A stretch of 44,728 nt of DNA from an uncultured Eubacteriales bacterium. Lineage in GTDB: Bacteria > Bacillota_A > Clostridia > Oscillospirales > Oscillospiraceae. Below are positions 43,167 through 44,728 of the stretch, one piece after another (positions within the stretch are counted from its first letter, which is position 1; each line of letters begins with the position of its first letter). A program made the position numbers and the translations under genes. The notes under the pieces are model-generated. The model was not told where the DNA came from. It did not search any database and was given only the letters and a program-made list of their open reading frames with translations. The stretch spans positions 1 to 44,728 of the forward strand of contig ONPY01000018.1 in the NCBI GenBank assembly GCA_900319835.1, written 5' to 3'.

Positions 43167-43290
43167 CATCGAAATGCAAGCATTTCGATGAGCTTGCAGG
43201 CTGCTGCATGCACTCGCTGCGCTCGCACACCGGCAGCCTGAGAAGAGTATTTTGTCAGGCGCATGTCCTGACAAAATACAATTTGAATTC
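43167..43290 (+). repeat. composite stem-loop element, copy B (after pnp)
   Basis: Parts in order: a 10-bp hairpin with CAAG loop (43167-43190); GAGCTTGCA; a stem-loop CAGGCTGC/GGCAGCCTG carrying GCACTCGC and GCTCGCAC; then GTATTTTGTCAGG (43247-43259) pairing with 43267-43279, loop of 7 bases; then AATTTGAATT. In the last stem the third pair is A-T here and T-A in copy A, a compensatory change. Confidence 0.8.
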
Positions 43291-43306
43291 TTTTGCAAAG
43301 CGAAAT

Positions 43307-43338
43307 AAAAAGAGGCAGCTTCCGTGCTGCCTCTTTTT
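43307..43338 (+). terminator. terminator after pnp
   Basis: A perfect 13-bp stem AAAAAGAGGCAGC and complement, loop TTCCGT, five T at the end. Confidence 0.93.
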
Positions 43339-43348
43339 CCCATGATCC

Positions 43349-43384
43349 GTCATTGCGAGGGCCGCGTGCGGCCCGTGGCAATCC
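43349..43384. repeat. GTCATTGCGAG...GTGGCAATCC interspersed repeat
   Basis: GTCATTGCGAG, a GGCCGCGTGCGGCC hairpin and GTGGCAATCC. I know this as a palindromic repeat framework found in many unrelated bacteria. It ends just before the ribosome site of the threonine aldolase gene. A half copy is at 13914-13924. Confidence 0.6.
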
Positions 43385-43405
43385 GTAAAAACAAGGAGGA
43401 AACCC

Positions 43406-44431
43406 ATGCTGTCCTTTACATCCGATTACACCGAAGGCGCGCATCCCAAGGTGCTCCAGCATTTTCTGGAGCGCAACCTGGTCACCCTCCAGGGCTACGG
43501 CTCTGACGAGGATACCGAGGAGGCCAAGCGCAAGATCTGCGCCGAATGCGGCCGGGACGATCTGCAGATCCAGTTTCTGACCGGCGGCACCCAGACCAAT
43601 CGCGTCGCCATCTCCTGCATGTTAAACTGCTATGAGGGCGTGCTCTGCGCCGCCACCGGCCACATCAACGTCCACGAGTCCGGCGCCATCGAGTCCAGCG
43701 GCCACAAGGTCATCGGCCTTCCCCACACCGACGGCAAGCTCATGGCCGAGACCGTGGCAAAGTACATGGACGTGTACCTGGCCGACGACACCGCCGAGCA
43801 CATGGTCCGCCCCGGCATGGTCTACATCTCCCACCCCACGGAGGTGGGCACCCTGTACTCCAAGGCGGAGCTCACCGCGCTCTCCGAGACCTGCCGCAAG
43901 TACGGCCTGCACCTGTTCCTGGACGGCGCGCGCCTGGGCTACGGCCTGATGAGCCCGGCCAATGACGTGAGCCTGCGGGACATCGTGGAGCTGACGGACC
44001 TGTTCTACATCGGCGGCACCAAGGTCGGCGCCCTCTGCGGCGAGGCCCTGGTCTTCACCAGGCACAACATGCCCAAGCACTTCCTCGCCGTCATCAAGCA
44101 GCAGGGCGCCCTGCTTGCCAAGATGCGCGTCGTCAGCCAGCAGTTTGACGCCCTGTTTACCGACGGGCTCTACTGGGAGATCGGCCGCCATGCCATCCGG
44201 CTTGCCATGCGTCTGAAGAAGATGTTCACCGACCGGGGCTATCCCCTCTTCATCGACTCCCCCACCAACCAGCAGTTCTTCATCCTCTCCGACGAGCAGA
44301 TCGAGCGGCTGAAGAAGGACGTGGCCTTCTCCCTGTGGGAGCGCGTGGATGAGAGCCACATGGCGGTGCGCTTCTGCACCAGCTGGTCCACCACCGACGA
44401 GCAGCTCGACGCGCTGGAAAAGCTGCTGTAA
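43406..44431 (+). CDS. ltaE: low-specificity L-threonine aldolase family protein
   Basis: 341 residues, a fold-type I PLP enzyme of the beta-eliminating lyase family. FTSDYTEGAHPKVLQ at the N-terminus, GGTQTNRVAIS (phosphate contact), HINVHESGAIE, HLFLDGARLGYGL (Asp that contacts the PLP ring) and YIGGTKVGALCGEA with the PLP-binding Lys are clear. It splits L-threonine or L-allo-threonine to glycine and acetaldehyde; a serine/other beta-hydroxy amino acid role is possible. The start follows AAGGAGGAAACCC. It is transcribed from somewhere after the pnp terminator, but I see no clear promoter. Confidence 0.9.
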   Translation: MLSFTSDYTEGAHPKVLQHFLERNLVTLQGYGSDEDTEEAKRKICAECGRDDLQIQFLTGGTQTNRVAISCMLNCYEGVLCAATGHINVHESGAIESSGHKVIGLPHTDGKLMAETVAKYMDVYLADDTAEHMVRPGMVYISHPTEVGTLYSKAELTALSETCRKYGLHLFLDGARLGYGLMSPANDVSLRDIVELTDLFYIGGTKVGALCGEALVFTRHNMPKHFLAVIKQQGALLAKMRVVSQQFDALFTDGLYWEIGRHAIRLAMRLKKMFTDRGYPLFIDSPTNQQFFILSDEQIERLKKDVAFSLWERVDESHMAVRFCTSWSTTDEQLDALEKLL

Positions 44432-44433
44432 TC

Positions 44434-44571
44434 CGACCCGAAACAGACGACACCGGGGCCGCGGGCGGGGAACGGCTGGAAAAGCGCTGCTTTGACAGCG
44501 GCCACTCCTTCAATATCGATCGCCCCGCCGTGCGGGCCGCGGTTTGCGAGTTCTTCCTGAGGCAACTGTAA
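44434..44571 (+). pseudogene. C-terminal remnant of an unidentified protein
   Basis: Directly after the aldolase stop, one frame without a start codon reads IRPETDDTGAAGGERLEKRC, then FDSGHSFNIDRPAVRAAV and FFLRQL up to a stop at 44571. The GHSFN segment followed by a short amphipathic helix looks like the final part of an alpha/beta-hydrolase, with His of the triad in GHS. No upstream part is present, so this would be a deletion remnant. Weakly supported. Confidence 0.35.
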
Positions 44572-44586
44572 AACGCAAAGAGAAAC

Positions 44587-44634
44587 ATCCCTGGCCAATC
44601 TGTACAGATGTACGGATTCGCCGGGGATATTTTT
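44587..44634 (+). terminator. terminator after the aldolase and remnant
   Basis: A long, slightly imperfect stem (44587-44605 with 44610-44628, one G-T pair and two mismatches), AGAT loop and ATTTTT tail. Confidence 0.75.
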
Positions 44635-44671
44635 CGGCTCTATGTCAATAGTTGGGGTAGAGCAAGAAGAA

Positions 44672-44721
44672 ACCTAATACGAAGGAGCATGTGGCGCGCC
44701 ACATGCTCCTTCGTATTAGGT
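44672..44721. repeat. perfect 50-base palindrome at the window end
   Basis: 25-base arms with no loop, centred on GGCGCGCC (44693-44700). Pairing stops sharply on both sides. It is not followed by a T-run. It might be the end of a mobile element, a dimer-type terminator, or a joining artefact. Confidence 0.85.
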
Positions 44722-44728
44722 GCTATGT

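Noticed and set aside
40851..43343. 830-codon minus-strand frame opposite pnp
   Set aside because: Mirror of pnp; no ribosome site and no recognisable domain.
44641..44728. Insertion sequence at the window end
   Set aside because: The palindrome is suggestive, but no transposase frame or target duplication is visible in the window.

Overview
The window is GC-rich (about 60% by eye). It looks like a chromosomal segment of a spore-forming, anaerobic gut Firmicute of the Oscillospiraceae type. The main reasons are spoIID, the dipicolinate synthase pair dpaA/dpaB, a SleB-like cell wall hydrolase, a feoA-feoB-FeoB-associated cysteine-rich trio, two complete-looking five-gene oligopeptide ABC loci, and many intergenic palindromes of the kind scattered through that family. 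No rRNA, tRNA, phage, integrase, transposase or CRISPR array was seen. The genus is an inference; the sequence itself only shows gene content and style.

Layout. 158-6517 (minus) is one operon: a polytopic transporter, three different M20 amidohydrolases and an Fe-S L-cysteine desulfidase-like enzyme, behind a near-consensus promoter at 6590-6618 and punctuated by intercistronic hairpins. 6805-7050 is a small Smr protein and 7087-7824 an exported SleB-like hydrolase. 8387-10787 (minus) is feoA-feoB-small Cys-rich membrane protein, with a striking double-dyad operator over its promoter. 10881-13460 is a divergent LysR regulator and Na+/solute symporter pair. 14311-21407 is housekeeping and sporulation: choline-kinase-like phosphotransferase, mutY, a membrane protein, spoIID, thymidylate synthase plus dihydrofolate reductase, dpaA/dpaB and a DUF896 protein. 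21404-26855 holds a GT-C-like membrane protein, a YfbR-like HD nucleotidase, an amidohydrolase and typA, whose Shine-Dalgarno lies inside a long inverted repeat.

27044-39752 carries two tandem peptide-uptake operons: oppB-C-D-F-A (Dpp/Opp type) and an Ami-type amiA-C-D-E-F with the unusually long AmiC permease. Each has one damaged gene. The first oppD has lost about 42 codons including its Q-loop and is frameshifted. The second binding-protein gene is frameshifted exactly at its lipobox. The rest of each operon is intact, so these are either recent mutations or assembly errors, and raw reads should be checked first. 39749-44431 holds a small membrane protein, rpsO, pnp and a threonine aldolase.

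The peptide permeases, the M20 hydrolases, the cysteine desulfidase, the threonine aldolase and the Na+/solute symporter together suggest a lifestyle of peptide, acyl-amino-acid and amino-acid fermentation (inference). The most novel-looking material is non-coding. A composite stem-loop element occurs after both rpsO and pnp with compensatory base changes in its stems. One copy contains an inserted 54-base element whose second copy, near 13927, shows two compensatory base-pair changes. Two inverted copies of another variable-hairpin element lie at 13539 and 14215. A perfect 50-base palindrome ends the window.
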